From contig NC_072450.1 of assembly GCF_027596085.1 (NCBI RefSeq), forward strand, positions 3,790,236-3,854,235: a stretch of DNA of 64,000 nucleotides. Direction: 5' to 3'. Both the position numbers and the translations under genes were made by a program. This DNA comes from Anoplopoma fimbria (Eukaryota; Chordata; Actinopteri; Perciformes; Anoplopomatidae). The notes beneath the pieces are model-generated. The model saw nothing but the letters and a program-made list of their open reading frames with translations. It did not search any database and had not been told where the DNA came from. Positions 1-12,839 of the stretch are shown in pieces; position 1 is the first letter of the stretch, and each line of letters starts with the position of its first letter.

Positions 1-597
<597 letters not shown>

Positions 598-757
598 TAG
601 CCTTATCTCATCAATCAGCTCGGTCTCATAGTGCTCCTGTCTTCTTATTAATTTTTCAACACTAAAAAAATCTCCTTTCCCAGATGAAATGAGAAGCCCC
701 CACCTTTTTTTTTTTTAAATATCACAGTAAAACCCAGAGTAGTCACTCACTTCAATA

Positions 758-763
<6 letters not shown>

Positions 764-851
<88 letters not shown>
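764..851. repeat. (GT)n microsatellite
   Basis: A pure GT run of about 88 bp, 170 bp downstream of the CA run and of opposite strand sense. The two could pair as an imperfect inverted repeat. Confidence 0.98.
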
Positions 852-854
<3 letters not shown>

Positions 855-1154
855 CTACCTGCAGGTTTAACAAAGACCTCACAGGCTCATTCAGGAACAG
901 ACTGACTGGTTAAGTGTCAGGAACACACCACAGCGAGGATTAGGGTGAAAGAAAGGAACCGCTCGCCGGCTGATAACGGCTTTATATTTAGTGACAGATT
1001 CACGGCCACGTCGTTAAAATGAATGTAGAAAATGTCACTGTTTGAGATGAGATATATCTCTGTTGAATGAGAATAAAGAGAGATGTGTTCAAAAATAGAT
1101 TATTCTGACATTTTACAGGAAAGTAGAATGGAGTTTTACTTCATTTAAATGTGG
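852..1154. other. No gene seen
   Basis: Sequence between the GT microsatellite and the AGT-rich block. I see no exon, RNA gene or clear repeat. Confidence 0.45.
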
Positions 1155-2560
<1,406 letters not shown>

Positions 2561-3112
2561 TGCAGAATTCAAAACTTTCTATTAGAAACGTCAGCTGATG
2601 AACCTGCACTGGTTCATCAGCTGACGTTAATCCCTCTTTTTCATGATCAGACGTTTTGATGAGCCGGGGCTCCATTAACAAAAGGCCACCAGACAGCTGC
2701 TTTCAACACGACACACCGGTGAAACTGCAAAAGACTCCAGACGAAATACTGAATGAACACCGTAAAACAGACGTGAGCCGTCTAGACACCGGACCCAAAT
2801 CTGTCCAAGCACTGACGGCCACAGAAATATCAAGCAGAACATTTACATTCGAGACCATTTCTGTTACGATGATTATTCTAATGATTATGTCTCCGAAACA
2901 CGCACCTACTCATGAACAAGTGACCTTTATTATCTATAGGTCACTTGGTCTGAAAAGTATCTGAGTTCCTTCTATAGTTTCAGTGAATTTAAAACCTTTT
3001 TGTGAGGACCAAAGGTACTCACAGATGCCATGGAAAACTATATTAGTTATTACACCATCATCATATGTTAAAACCAGTCGCCAACCTCCATTTCTGAAGA
3101 GTGAAGTCAATG
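2561..3112. other. Gene-free stretch with one perfect hairpin
   Basis: No exon or RNA gene is recognised. The only notable structure is a perfect 18-bp inverted repeat at 2587-2628. Confidence 0.4.
2587..2628. repeat. Perfect 18-bp inverted repeat with 6-nt loop
   Basis: The arm at 2587-2604 (AACGTCAGCTGATGAACC) is the exact reverse complement of 2611-2628, with TGCACT between them. It is GC-balanced and not low complexity, and it sits just right of the AGT block. No function is known. Confidence 0.9.
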
Positions 3113-3850
3113 CTTCATGTCTTAAACCTGCATTCTCTCTACTGTCCATCAGGGGGCGACTCCTCTGGTTGTATAGAAGTCTATGAGAAAATGACAAACA
3201 AGCTTTTGCACATAAAGAAATTACTTAACAGTCTGTCTGGTTATTTACTATACAAATAGACGGGACAGTAAGGTCAGTAATAAAAAAAAAAATGACATAG
3301 TTATGCTGTTTATTCAGTTTTTAGTGGCCTATAATGAACCCCTTTTCCAATAACCTCATACAGACATGTCTGTAATAACATTGAGCCCAAACAATTCTCA
3401 TAAAGTGAAATTGTTTTAAATATATCGTCTATTATGTGACATTATTTATCAACAAGAGGCAGACAAAGTTATGTATACGCCTAAAGGAAAAGGACACACT
3501 GTGAATCAACCTAATCACCATTACAACAGCATGAGGTTGACAAATCAGTTCGGACAATCAGCATTTTGATGTGAACTTTTAAAGAAGCATGAGTCATTTT
3601 AGTTTTTAAACTGCAAAGTACTTAATGTGCTGATGGCAAAGGTCGAGAAAGTCATGAGAACAGTCTATGAGAAAATGACTCTACTTCTCTCTTGATTTAT
3701 TCCCTCAGTAAACATTGTAAACATGAGTTTATGGTCTCAATCTCTAGTTTCAAGTCTTCTTCAATACAGCATGATGTTCATTTAGTAAATGATGCTCCAT
3801 TTAGAGTCAAACAGACCAGAGACGTTTATTCAGTGAAAACAAGCTTCAGA
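3113..3850 (+). mobile_element. Dispersed repeat R1, copy 1, interrupted by a 466-bp insert
   Basis: Positions 3113-3195 and 3662-3850 together match uninterrupted copies at about 18155-18400 and 47036-47300. The shared text starts with 'AACCTGCATTCTCTCT', passes 'CATCAGGGGGCGACTCCTCT' and runs through 'TTTATTCCCTCAGTAAACAT'. In this copy the 18-bp phrase AGTCTATGAGAAAATGAC occurs twice (3178-3195 and 3662-3679) around unrelated sequence, as a target-site duplication would. No coding capacity; probably a non-autonomous DNA element. Confidence 0.75.
3196..3661. mobile_element. 466-bp insert with 18-bp flanking direct repeats
   Basis: Sequence absent from the two paralogous copies of R1 and bounded by identical 18-bp direct repeats. 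It has no poly(A) end, no obvious terminal inverted repeats and no ORF of note, so its class cannot be assigned. An insertion with target-site duplication is the simplest reading. Confidence 0.55.
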
Positions 3851-4974
3851 GAGTTTGATGAATCCTACTTGTAATGATTTTTATAAAACAATCTCACAGA
3901 AAAACTAAAGTTTAATATACATTAGGTCCAATGTCAGACTCACTTTTATTAGGAATATTACATTCAAGGCTGAAACCTCATGCTTTTGCAATTTTGAAAT
4001 ACATTTTCTAGTGAAAGTGCTCATCTTTTTATCTCCCCACTGATTAATTTTTTCAGCCTAGAACTTCTCTTACACCTCTGACTCAGATCTGCAATTACAT
4101 GCTCACATAAAAAAATAGATTGCTTCAAAAACAGTCAACTTTCTGCCAGGAAAAATCTTTAAATATCACATTGCATTTATTAAACCAAGCTTGTTTCTTT
4201 GTCTCTACTAGGAAGCTGCTCTCATTTAATCTTTGAGTTCAAGTGTGGGGGGGGGGGGGGGGATTAACCCAAATGGTTTTCTTTATTTCCATTATGGAGA
4301 AAGATCCTCCACAGTGATCTTTCTCCTCTTTATGTGTTTTCTGCCCAGAAAGGATTCAGGGCAAGTTTAACATCTGCGTTGTGTTTTCTCAGCATGTGTG
4401 CTGTTCTCATTTTTCTCCCGAGGCTTTGTAACGATGTGTGTAAAAAAACTAATTGCTGCTGACTTTATTCTAATGATATTCATGCCACAGGAGCAGCCGT
4501 GGAATAAACACCTTTGCACCGAGATGAAAAGCGCTAAAAAAACTTGTCAGCTGTTTGCAGCATGTGATGTCTGAGTATAACGTCGTGGGGTGAAAACTAG
4601 ACCTGAGACTGAACGACTCTCTGCCCTCAGTTCGTAGCAGATGCAACATCTAAGATTAGAGTGTAAGAAGTGTAAAAATACATTCTCTGCTTGAAGTTTT
4701 TTGGTTCTGTGAGGTTGGAGGAATAAACAACAACCAAAAAAGCGAAGGCGATTAGATGTGTTTTGACCTGAGATTATCCAGCGTCTGTGTCGCTGCTACA
4801 TTTAGTTTTCAGACGGTTTAAAATATAAGTCAAGTTGAATGTTTGGCCCGAGGACACACAGTGTTCAGATGCAACAAAATATATGTACAACTGTTCACTA
4901 AACCTTCTCCCCCAAGGATTTATCTCTCCAAAATCTAATGTTATAGCTGCAAATGTTAGCATATCCTGCTAACT
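3851..4974. other. Gene-free stretch with a 16-nt G run
   Basis: Nothing codes here. A run of 16 G residues lies at 4247-4262. The rest is ordinary AT-rich sequence. Confidence 0.45.
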
Positions 4975-6210
4975 ACAATAGTTGTAGTACTAGTAGTAGA
5001 ATAGCAGAAGTAGTAGCAGCAACACAAAAAAATGGTAGACATAAGGTAGCACTTGCAGTAGTATAGTATCAGTACATAGAAGTAGTTGCAGTAGTAGTAG
5101 TCAAACAGCAGTAATACAATACAAGCAGCAGTAGTATTAGTAGTAGTCAAACAGCAGTAATACAATACAAGCATGCAAGTAGTTGATAGTAAAAGTAGCA
5201 GTAATAGTAGTAGTAGTAAAAGTAATAGAAGCAGCAGTAATAGTAGTATCAGTGCATGGAAGTAGTTGCAGTAGTATAGTATCAGTGCATAAAAGTAGTT
5301 GGAGTAGTATATAGTACCAGTGCATGGAAGTAGTTGAAGTAGTATAGTATCAGTGCATGGAAGTAGTTGCAAGTAGTAGTAGTCAAATAGCAGTAATAGA
5401 ATACTAGCAGCAGTAGTAATAGTAGTAGAAAAGTAGCAGTAGTAGTGGTAGTATGACTACAGTCGAATAGCAGCAGTAGCAGCCCTGTGATGTATGGACT
5501 TTTAATGGTAGCAGTTGTAGTACTATCAATAGTCACAGAAGTAGTTGCAGTAGTACTAGTGGAATAGCAGTAATGGAATACTGGCAGCAGTTGTAATAGT
5601 AGAAGTATACTAGCATGTATTAGGATAATAGCAGTACAGCGGCAGTACAATAGTTACAGTACTAGTTGTAGACTGATGGTTTTAGTAGTGTTAGTGATAG
5701 AATAGTACTAGTAGCAGCAGCACAATAGTTAGTAGTAGAATAGTAACAGTAGTACTAGTAGTAGTAGAATCTGTAGTCATGGAAGTAGTTGCAGTAATAG
5801 TAGTGGAATAGCAGTTGCAGAAGTAACAATAGTAGAAGTATACTAGCATGCAGTAGTGGCAGTGGTAGAATGATTAAAGTTGAAAAGCAGCAGTAGCACT
5901 ATGTAGGTAAAAGCCGAAATGTTGCACTTGTAGTAGTATAGTATCAGTAGTCATAGAAGTAGTTGCATAGGTAGTAATAGTACTAGAGTCAATCAAACAC
6001 AGGACTTTCACCCAGGATACCGCTGTTCATGTCCCGTGTTCAAATCATGTTGTTTGTAAAAAATAAAGATAAATACTTTGGAAAACTGTAAGTAGTTGGA
6101 GCAGCACAATAGGTAGTAGTAGTAGTATAAGTAGTCACATAAGTAGTTGCAGTAGTCACATAGCAGTAATAGATAACATGTAGCATTAGTGCAGCAGCAG
6201 TACAAACAGT
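4975..6210. repeat. AGT/GTA-rich higher-order repeat block 2
   Basis: A degenerate counterpart of block 1. The phrase 'GTGCATGGAAGTAGTTG' with small variations recurs at about 5262, 5321 and 5356, and 'GTAGTCATGGAAGTAGTTGC' at 5770 matches block 1 near 2067. It lacks a long pure AGT core. The two blocks probably descend from one array, now separated by 2.4 kb. Confidence 0.8.
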
Positions 6211-6924
6211 TCAGTACCCACAGCTACTGCCTTTATTTGTTACATATCTAGTTTTAGTTTAGTTTTATTTTGAAATCCTCCTCCAGCTCACATTCTCACA
6301 GACCACCTCTCTCTGCCAACACGCTCTGACTCTGACTCTGTGAAGGTGAACAACCTGAACATTTGTGTGATTTCATGCTGCTGATCAGATGAAAAGCTTT
6401 GAACCTCTGCATGTTCACCCACAGAGAGCTGCAGCCCTCACACAGAAGAGAAGCATGAAAATACTGAGAGCAGAGGAGGAAAAATATATTGCTTCAAGTA
6501 CTGCAAACCGTATTTCTAATGTGAAAGTCCTCACTGCATTTGGAAAAGAGGAAAACTGTAATAACAAAAAACGTCTGTTGGTTTGATTACAACTTTGAGG
6601 AACTTCATTTCCATTTAAATCGACAGCAACTACAACATGAACATATAATTATCAGTAACAATCCAATAATATGCAGTAAAACACTCGTACAGAGACATTC
6701 TGTAGAACAAGTACATTCACTTTAAATTTAGCTAATAATATTTACATATGTATTAATATCATTTTTGAATAAATAAATAAACAAATTTAGTAACAAATTG
6801 CAGGTGCTGCGGCATAGTATTGTAACACTTTATAATACAACCTGTGATTTACAGGGTAATTTCATTCCAGGTAACAATAAAATATTTAATACTACTTCTT
6901 CTTAATAATTCAGAGGAAAGATTA
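6211..6924. other. No gene seen
   Basis: AT-rich DNA between the degenerate AGT block and the next dispersed repeat. Short open frames at 6389-6586 and 6540-6725 have no recognisable domain and no splice context. Confidence 0.45.
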
Positions 6925-7144
6925 ACTAGGTACTTGTACTTCTACTCCACCACATGTCAGGCAAAAGTTTTACTTATTACTCCACTACATTTATTTGTCA
7001 AATTTAGTAACTAGTTACTTTATAGATTCAGATTAATATTAAATATTATGAACAAATACATTATGTGAATTCTTAAAGGTTCAGCTACCTAACAGTATAT
7101 AAAGTAATTAAAATAAGCTCCACCTTTACCAGCTGCAACATTAA
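6925..7144. repeat. Dispersed AT-rich repeat R2 (TACTCCACTACATTT type)
   Basis: Contains 'TACTTGTACTTCTACTCCAC' and 'TTACTCCACTACATTTATTT', phrases that recur with decay at about 24640-25100, 25290-25690, 49420-49510, 55130-55500 and 62650-62960. It is a common non-coding repeat in fish, possibly the 3' part of a retroelement. It abuts the LINE tail that follows. Confidence 0.65.
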
Positions 7145-7518
7145 GTGATTCAATTCAATTCAATTCAGTTTATTTTGTATAGCCCAGAATCACAAATTAC
7201 AAATTTGCCTCAGAGGGCTTTACAATCTGTACACATGCGACATCCTCTGTCCTTCCCTCACATCGGCACAGGAAAAACTCCCCTAAAAAACCCCTTTAAC
7301 AGGGAGAAAAAAGGAAGAAACCTCTGGGAGAACGACAGAGGAGGGATCCTTCTCCCAGGATGGACAGAATGCAATAGATGTCATGTGTACAGAATGAACA
7401 GCATAACAGAGATACAACACATTCAATGTATATGACATAAATGATTCATATAATAAGACTACTTATAATAACAGCAGCAATTATTACAGTAGAATTATAG
7501 TTATGAAAATAGGGATAG

Positions 7519-8035
7519 TAATGTGATTAATAATAATAATCGAAGTAGCAGTGGGTGTCAGTCGGGTCACAGCAGGAGGCACGACTACGGTCCAGGTACC
7601 ACAACGATTCATGGAAACCTGCAGAACGAGAAAGCAAAAGGGCTTCAGGGTGGAAGTAAAGCTAAAATGCTTAATGGTACAGGTAATAGTAATAGTAATG
7701 TGACTAGTAATAATAATGGTGGTAGCAGTCGGTGTCAGCAGGGCCGTAGCAGGATGCACGACCACGGTCCAGGTACAGCCACGATTTATAGAAGCCTGCG
7801 AAGCGAGAAAGCACAAAGACTCCAGGGTACAAGCAAGTCAATAAGCGTAATAGTACAGGCAATAATAATAGTAATGTGACTAATAATGATAGTGGTAGTA
7901 GTAGTGGGTGTCAGCAGGGCCTCAGTAGGTGGCACGATGACAGTCCAAATATAACCCCGATTCCTGGGAACCTGCGAGGCGAGAAAGCACAAGAACTCCG
8001 GGGAAGAAGCAAAATCAGTAATGTGCATAAATAGG
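7519..8035 (-). repeat. Three ~178-bp tandem repeats in the LINE 3' region
   Basis: Units begin near 7519, 7697 and 7874. Each holds an AATGTGA-TAAT-rich start, a GGTGTCAGNNGGGNC segment and an 'AACCTGCNNANCGAGAAAGC' segment. They lie between the RT stop and the LINE tail. Confidence 0.85.
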
Positions 8036-8129
8036 GGATTAATACATAAAGATGGAGGGAGAGAAGAGGAGAGAGGAGCTCAGCGTATCCTAGGTAGTCC
8101 CCCGGCTGTCTAGGCATATAGCAGCATAT

Positions 8130-9704
8130 CTAGGGGCTGGACCAAGGCGAACCTGAACCAGCCCTAACTATAAGCGCTATCAAAAAGGAAGGTCTTAAGC
8201 CTGCTCTTGAAAGTGGTGAGTGTGTCTGCCCCCGGACTGAAACTGGAACCTGGTTCCACAGAAGAGGAGCCTGATAACTGAAGGCTCTGGCTCCCATCCT
8301 ACTTTTATATACTCTAGGAACCACAAGTAACCCTGCATTGATTGAGCGCAGCTCTCTAGTTGGGTAATATGGAACTATAAGTTCCTTAAGATAAGACGGT
8401 GCCTGGCCAGTTAGAGCTTTGTAGGTAAGTAAAAGAATTTTAAATTCTATTCTTGATTTAACAGGGAGCCAGTGCAGAGAAGCTAATACTGGAGTAATAT
8501 GATCTCTTTTCTTAGTTTTTGTTAGAACACGTGCTGCAGCATTCTGGATCAACTGTAAAGATCTAAGAGACCTATTAGAGCAGCCTGATAATAAGGAGTT
8601 ACAGTAATCTAGTCTAGAGGTAACAAATGCATGAACTAGTTTTTCTGCATCGCTTTGAGACAGGATTTGCCTGATTTTCGCAATGTTACGTAAATGAAAA
8701 AAGGCTGTCCTTGAGATCTGTTTTATATAAGAGTTAAAAGACAGATCCTGATCAAAGATAACTCCAAGGTTCTTAACGGTAGTGCTGGATGCTAGAGCAA
8801 TGCCATCTAGAGAAACTATATCGTTAGATAATTGAATTCGAAGGTGATCTGGGCCTAGTAGGATAACTTCTGTTTTTTCAGAGTTTAACATTAAAAAGTT
8901 ACAGGTCATCCAGGTTTTTATGTCCGTAAGACATGCTTGAAGTTTAGAGAACTGGTTAGTTTCGTCTGGCTTAATTGATAGATATAACTGGGTATCATCT
9001 GCATAACAATGAAAGTTTACTGAGTGTTTTCTGATAATATTCCCCAAGGGAAGCATATATAAGGTAAATAAAATAGGTCCAAGAACAGACCCCTGTGGAA
9101 CTCCGTGACTGACCCTGGTTTTCATCGAGCTTTCATTGTTTACATATACAAACTGAGATCGGTCTGATAAATACGACTTAAACCAGCTAAGTGCGGTTCC
9201 TTTAATGCCTATAAGATGCTCCAATCTCTGTAATAGGATTTGGTGATCAATGGTATCAAATGCAGCACTAAGGTCTAGCAATACAAGTACAGAGACAAGT
9301 CCTTTGTCTGAAGCTATTAGAAGGTCATTGGTAATTTTCACCAGTGCCGTCTCTGTGCTATGATTCACTCTAAATCCTGACTGAAAATCCTCAAATAAAC
9401 TATTGTTATGCATAAAGTCACAGAGCTGATTTGCTACTGCTTTCTCAAGGATCTTAGAGAGGAACGGAAGGTTAGATATAGGTCTATAGTTAGCCAACAC
9501 CTCTGGATCAAGAGTAGGTTTCTTAAGAAGAGGTTTAATTACAGCTAGTTTGAAGGCCTGTGGTACATGGCCCGTTAGTAAAGACAGATTGATCATTTCT
9601 AATAAAGAATTGCTAATTAAAGGTAAAACTTCCTTAAGCAGCCTAGTCGGAATCGGGTCTAAGAGACAGGTGGAAGGTTTAGACTTAGAAATAGTTAAAG
9701 TCAA
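8130..9704 (-). pseudogene. LINE reverse transcriptase frame (524 aa)
   Basis: A long uninterrupted RT frame. Fingers and palm motifs are in order: an [12 protein letters not shown] N-terminal block, [51 protein letters not shown] (first catalytic Asp), [13 protein letters not shown] and CYADDTQL (the catalytic YADD box). A thumb region follows, then [20 protein letters not shown], the usual L2-type C-terminal block. RT would copy LINE RNA at the nicked target. The missing N-terminus lies upstream behind frame breaks, so I call it a relic, although the domain itself looks recent. Confidence 0.85.
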
Positions 9705-9868
9705 TTGTTGAAGGTCGATGGGAGAAAAGCCATCTAAATATATTTCAGGTTCTACAGCTATGGATCGATCGGTACTGGTTGAGGGCAGGAGATTATAAAT
9801 TCTTTCTCTAATAGTTAGAATCTTATCATTAAAGAAGTCTTATCATTAAAGACTCTCTGTCAGCCTGG

Positions 9869-10634
9869 CTACAGTGCTGAAGAGAACCCTGGGGTTGTTC
9901 TTTTCTCTATTAATGCTGAGTAATAGGCTGCTCTAGCATTACGGAGTGCCTTCTTATATATTTTAAGACTGTCTCGCCAGACTAACCGCGCTTCATCCAC
10001 ATTGGTGGAACGCCATATCCTTTCAAGTTTTCGCGATATTTGCTTTAAATCGCGGGTTTGAGGATTATACCATGGAGCAAACCTCCTTTCTTTGATTAGC
10101 TTCTTTTTTAGAGGAGCTATAGAGTCTAGTGTCATTCAGTGAGCATGCAGCACTATCAACAAGATGGTCAATCTGAGACGGACTAAAGCTAGCGTAGGAG
10201 TCCTCTGTTATATTGAGCAATGGTACTGAATAAAACCCTGAAGAAATCGCTTCTTTAAATTTAGCTACAGCATTATCAGATAGACATCTAGTGTAGAAAC
10301 TTTTGCCTAATGGCGTACACTCTGGTAGAACAAATTCAAAGGTTATTAGAAAATGGTCCGATAAAAGAGAGTTCTGTTGAGAGACAATTACATTTTCTAT
10401 TTCAATACCATAAACCAGAACAAGGTCGAGGGTATGGTTAAAACAGTGAGTCGGTTTATGTACACACTGACAGAAGCCAATAGAATCTAGTAATGAACCA
10501 AACGCAGTACTAAGGCTATCATTATACACATCCACATGAATATTAAAATCCCCTACAATAATAACTTTATCTGTCTTAAGGACTAAACTAGATTCAGATA
10601 GGAATTCAGAATACGCACCTGGTGCACGATACAC
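9869..10634 (-). pseudogene. LINE endonuclease C-terminal half and linker, in two frames
   Basis: Frame 10065-10634 carries the second half of an exonuclease-endonuclease-phosphatase fold (VGDFNIHVD, then LLSDHFLITFEF with the catalytic SDH). Frame 9869-10135 continues with the arginine-rich linker (PWYNPQTRDLKQISRKLERI) that normally precedes the RT. They overlap in different frames, so at least one indel separates them. A further break near 9705-9868 separates them from the RT; a 16-18 bp direct duplication around 9826-9860 (TCTTATCATTAAAGA-like) may be the cause. Confidence 0.75.
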
Positions 10635-10654
10635 TATAACAAATAAAATTGACT

Positions 10655-11731
10655 TTAATGCTTTCCCGCTCGGGTTTGAAAGACTAAGAACAAGTTTAAT
10701 TTAGGTTTAGGGTTTATTAATAGGCTTGAGTCAAAGATAGCTGCTACTCCACCTCCTCGGCCTGTGCCTCCAGGAATATGAGTATTAATATAACTTGGAG
10801 GAGTTGATTCATTAAGGCTAACGTACTCTTCATGACACAGCCAGGTTTCAGTAAGACAAAATAAATCAATATGATTATCTGATATTAAATCATTTACAAG
10901 TACACCCTTAGATGACAGAGATCTAATATTTAAGAGTCCACATTTAATTGTCCTGTTTTGATGCACTGTTGCATCAGTTGCCTTAACTTTTATTAAGTTA
11001 TTTTGTATAACTCCTCTTCTGTTGACTTTAAATAATTGAAGTGGCCGTGGGGCAGACACAGTCTCTATAGGGTTTTGGGTTGGTAACTGGGTGGTAACTG
11101 GGTGGTAAATGGGTGGGTAACTGGGTGGTAACTGGGTGGTAACTGGGTGGTAACTGGGTGGTAACTGGGTGGTAACTGGGTGGGTAACTGGGTGGTAACT
11201 GGGTGGTAACTGGGTGGGTAACTGGGTGGTAACTGGGTGGGTAACTGGGTGGTAACTGGGTGGTAACTGGGTGGTAACTGGGTGGGTAACTGGGTGGTAA
11301 CTGGGTGGGTAACTGGGTGGGTAACTGGGTGGTAACTGGGTGGGTAACTGGGTGGTAACTGGGTAACTGGGTGGGTGGAACTGGGTGGGTAACTGGGTGG
11401 TAACTGGGTGGTAACTGGGTGGGTAACTGGGTGGTAACTGGGTGGTAACTGGGTGGGTAACTGGGTGGTAACTGGGTAACTGGTAACTGGGTGGTAACTG
11501 GGTGGGTAACTGGGTGGTAACTGGGTGGTAACTGGGTGGTAACTGGGTGGTAACTGGGTGGTAACTGGGTGGGTAACTGGGTGGTAACTGGGTGATAACT
11601 GGGTGATAACTGGGTGGGTAACTGGGTGGTAACTGGGTGGTAACTGGGTGGGTAACTGCTCCAAAGGAAGCGCAGAGAGGTGTGAAAGACTGCGACTCTG
11701 CTTCTGCTTCCTGGTCTGAACTCTGGGTCAT
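10655..11731 (-). pseudogene. LINE 5' frame: minisatellite peptide plus endonuclease N-terminus
   Basis: A 358-codon frame that starts with a short Glu/Ser-rich head, passes through about 200 codons translated from the 11/12-bp minisatellite (repeating [11 protein letters not shown]), and enters the endonuclease start ([42 protein letters not shown]). An indel around 10634-10655 cuts it from the rest of the endonuclease. Whether the repeat peptide was ever part of the LINE protein cannot be told from one copy. Confidence 0.6.
11083..11658. repeat. 11-12 bp minisatellite (GGGTGGTAACT)
   Basis: About 50 copies of GGGTGGTAACT mixed with the 12-bp variant GGGTGGGTAACT and a few shorter units. 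Because the unit is not a multiple of three and has no stop on the minus strand, all three minus frames stay open across most of it. Confidence 0.97.
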
Positions 11732-11735
11732 GGAT

Positions 11736-12556
11736 TGAACACATTAACTATTTTAATCCAATTATATCTATTTTTAAATATAGTTCAGAAATAGGCCAAT
11801 CCAAACAATGGTTTTACTTATGGTTCATTTTGATGTTAATACTTTTGTACTTGTAACTGAGTACTTATACACTTTGATGTTGCTGATCAAAGTACTATTT
11901 TCTGATCATAATTGATGAAGTATTATATGGAGATACTTATGATTATGCAGTTTTGTTACATTGAGGTTTCATGTAACTGCAGATTCTAGATCTTTTTTAT
12001 TGAATTTCAATATGAAGACTTGCTTTACATAAAAATGTGGTCTCAATATTGTTTCATCCATATTTGGTCGAGTTTTTTTTCAAACAGACTCTCTTTAACT
12101 TGCAAAATCAACAAGTGACATCATGACATTTGTTTTATTCCACAACAGAACATCCCTCTGAACCGATGATTGATTGATTGATTGTCTTGCTGGTGTAGCA
12201 GCTGATTCACTCTCTCCCACTGGGACCTTTCACACTAATCAGATTAGTGCGGATGGATTTAAGCTGTCGCCTTCTGATTCGTTCACTCTGCTGCTAACTT
12301 CTTCCTCCAGGAGAGGGCTGAGAGAAACAGAGAAACTGATCCACATGATGCTGTGACAGGCTGCCCTTTTTCAGTCCAATGCATGAAAAAGAAACATGAA
12401 ACTGGAGGCTGGATAAGAGGGGATCAAAGCTGAATCTCAGTGCGCGTTTTGGAGTCGGGTTTTGGAGCAAGAGCGCACCAGGTGAGCGCACAAAACTCTC
12501 CAGACTTCACCTGTGAGGCTCGTGCTTATCTCTGGACTGCTGGATACGGCTCATAG
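11736..12556 (+). promoter_or_regulatory. Upstream region of drd4, presumed promoter and 5' UTR
   Basis: No coding sequence of its own. A short R2-like fragment lies near 11820-11900. From about 12420 the base composition becomes less AT-rich towards the start codon, as expected for a 5' UTR. No convincing TATA box is seen and the start of transcription cannot be placed. Confidence 0.4.
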
Positions 12557-12599
12557 ATGAAAACCAGCCCCGGGGAGAGTCGTTCTGCTGCCCAACACC

Positions 12600-12839
12600 A
12601 TGTCGGACATCTCCAACCACTCCAAAAATGGCACACTGCTGGTCAGAGACTACAATTTCCCTGCCTTGATATTTGGGATTCTTCTGATAGTGACCATCAC
12701 TGGTGGGAATGTGCTGGTGTGCCTGAGTGTGTACCTGGAGAAGGCTCTGAAAACCACCACCAACTACTTCATAGTCAGTCTGGCTTTTGCAGACCTGCTG
12801 CTGGCGGTGCTGGTTCTGCCACTGTTTGTTTACGCAGAG
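12600..12839 (+). CDS. drd4: drd4 coding exon 1
   Basis: Encodes residues 1-80: extracellular N-terminus, TM1, first intracellular loop and TM2, ending in LFVYAE. Donor GTAAGA follows at 12840; phase 0. Confidence 0.95.

Larger units (their letters stand above)
7145..11735 (-). mobile_element. L2-like non-LTR retrotransposon, long but frame-broken
   Basis: A LINE on the minus strand. From 5' to 3' (right to left) it has a repeat-containing N-terminal frame with the start of an endonuclease domain (10655-11731, motifs GLLNIRSL and LTETWL), the rest of the AP-endonuclease-like domain (10065-10634, motif GDFNIHVD), a linker (9869-10135), then the reverse transcriptase (8130-9704). The 3' UTR has a threefold tandem repeat, and the element ends in the 'CAATTCAATTCAATTCAG' tail at 7150. 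Breaks between the frames make autonomous movement unlikely. The L2/CR1-like assignment rests on the RT wording ([39 protein letters not shown]). Confidence 0.88.

Noticed and set aside
11028..11744. Three parallel Pro/Tyr/Thr-rich frames as independent genes
   Set aside because: All are readings of the same 11-12 bp repeat. Only the frame joined to LINE endonuclease sequence was kept, as part of the LINE relic.
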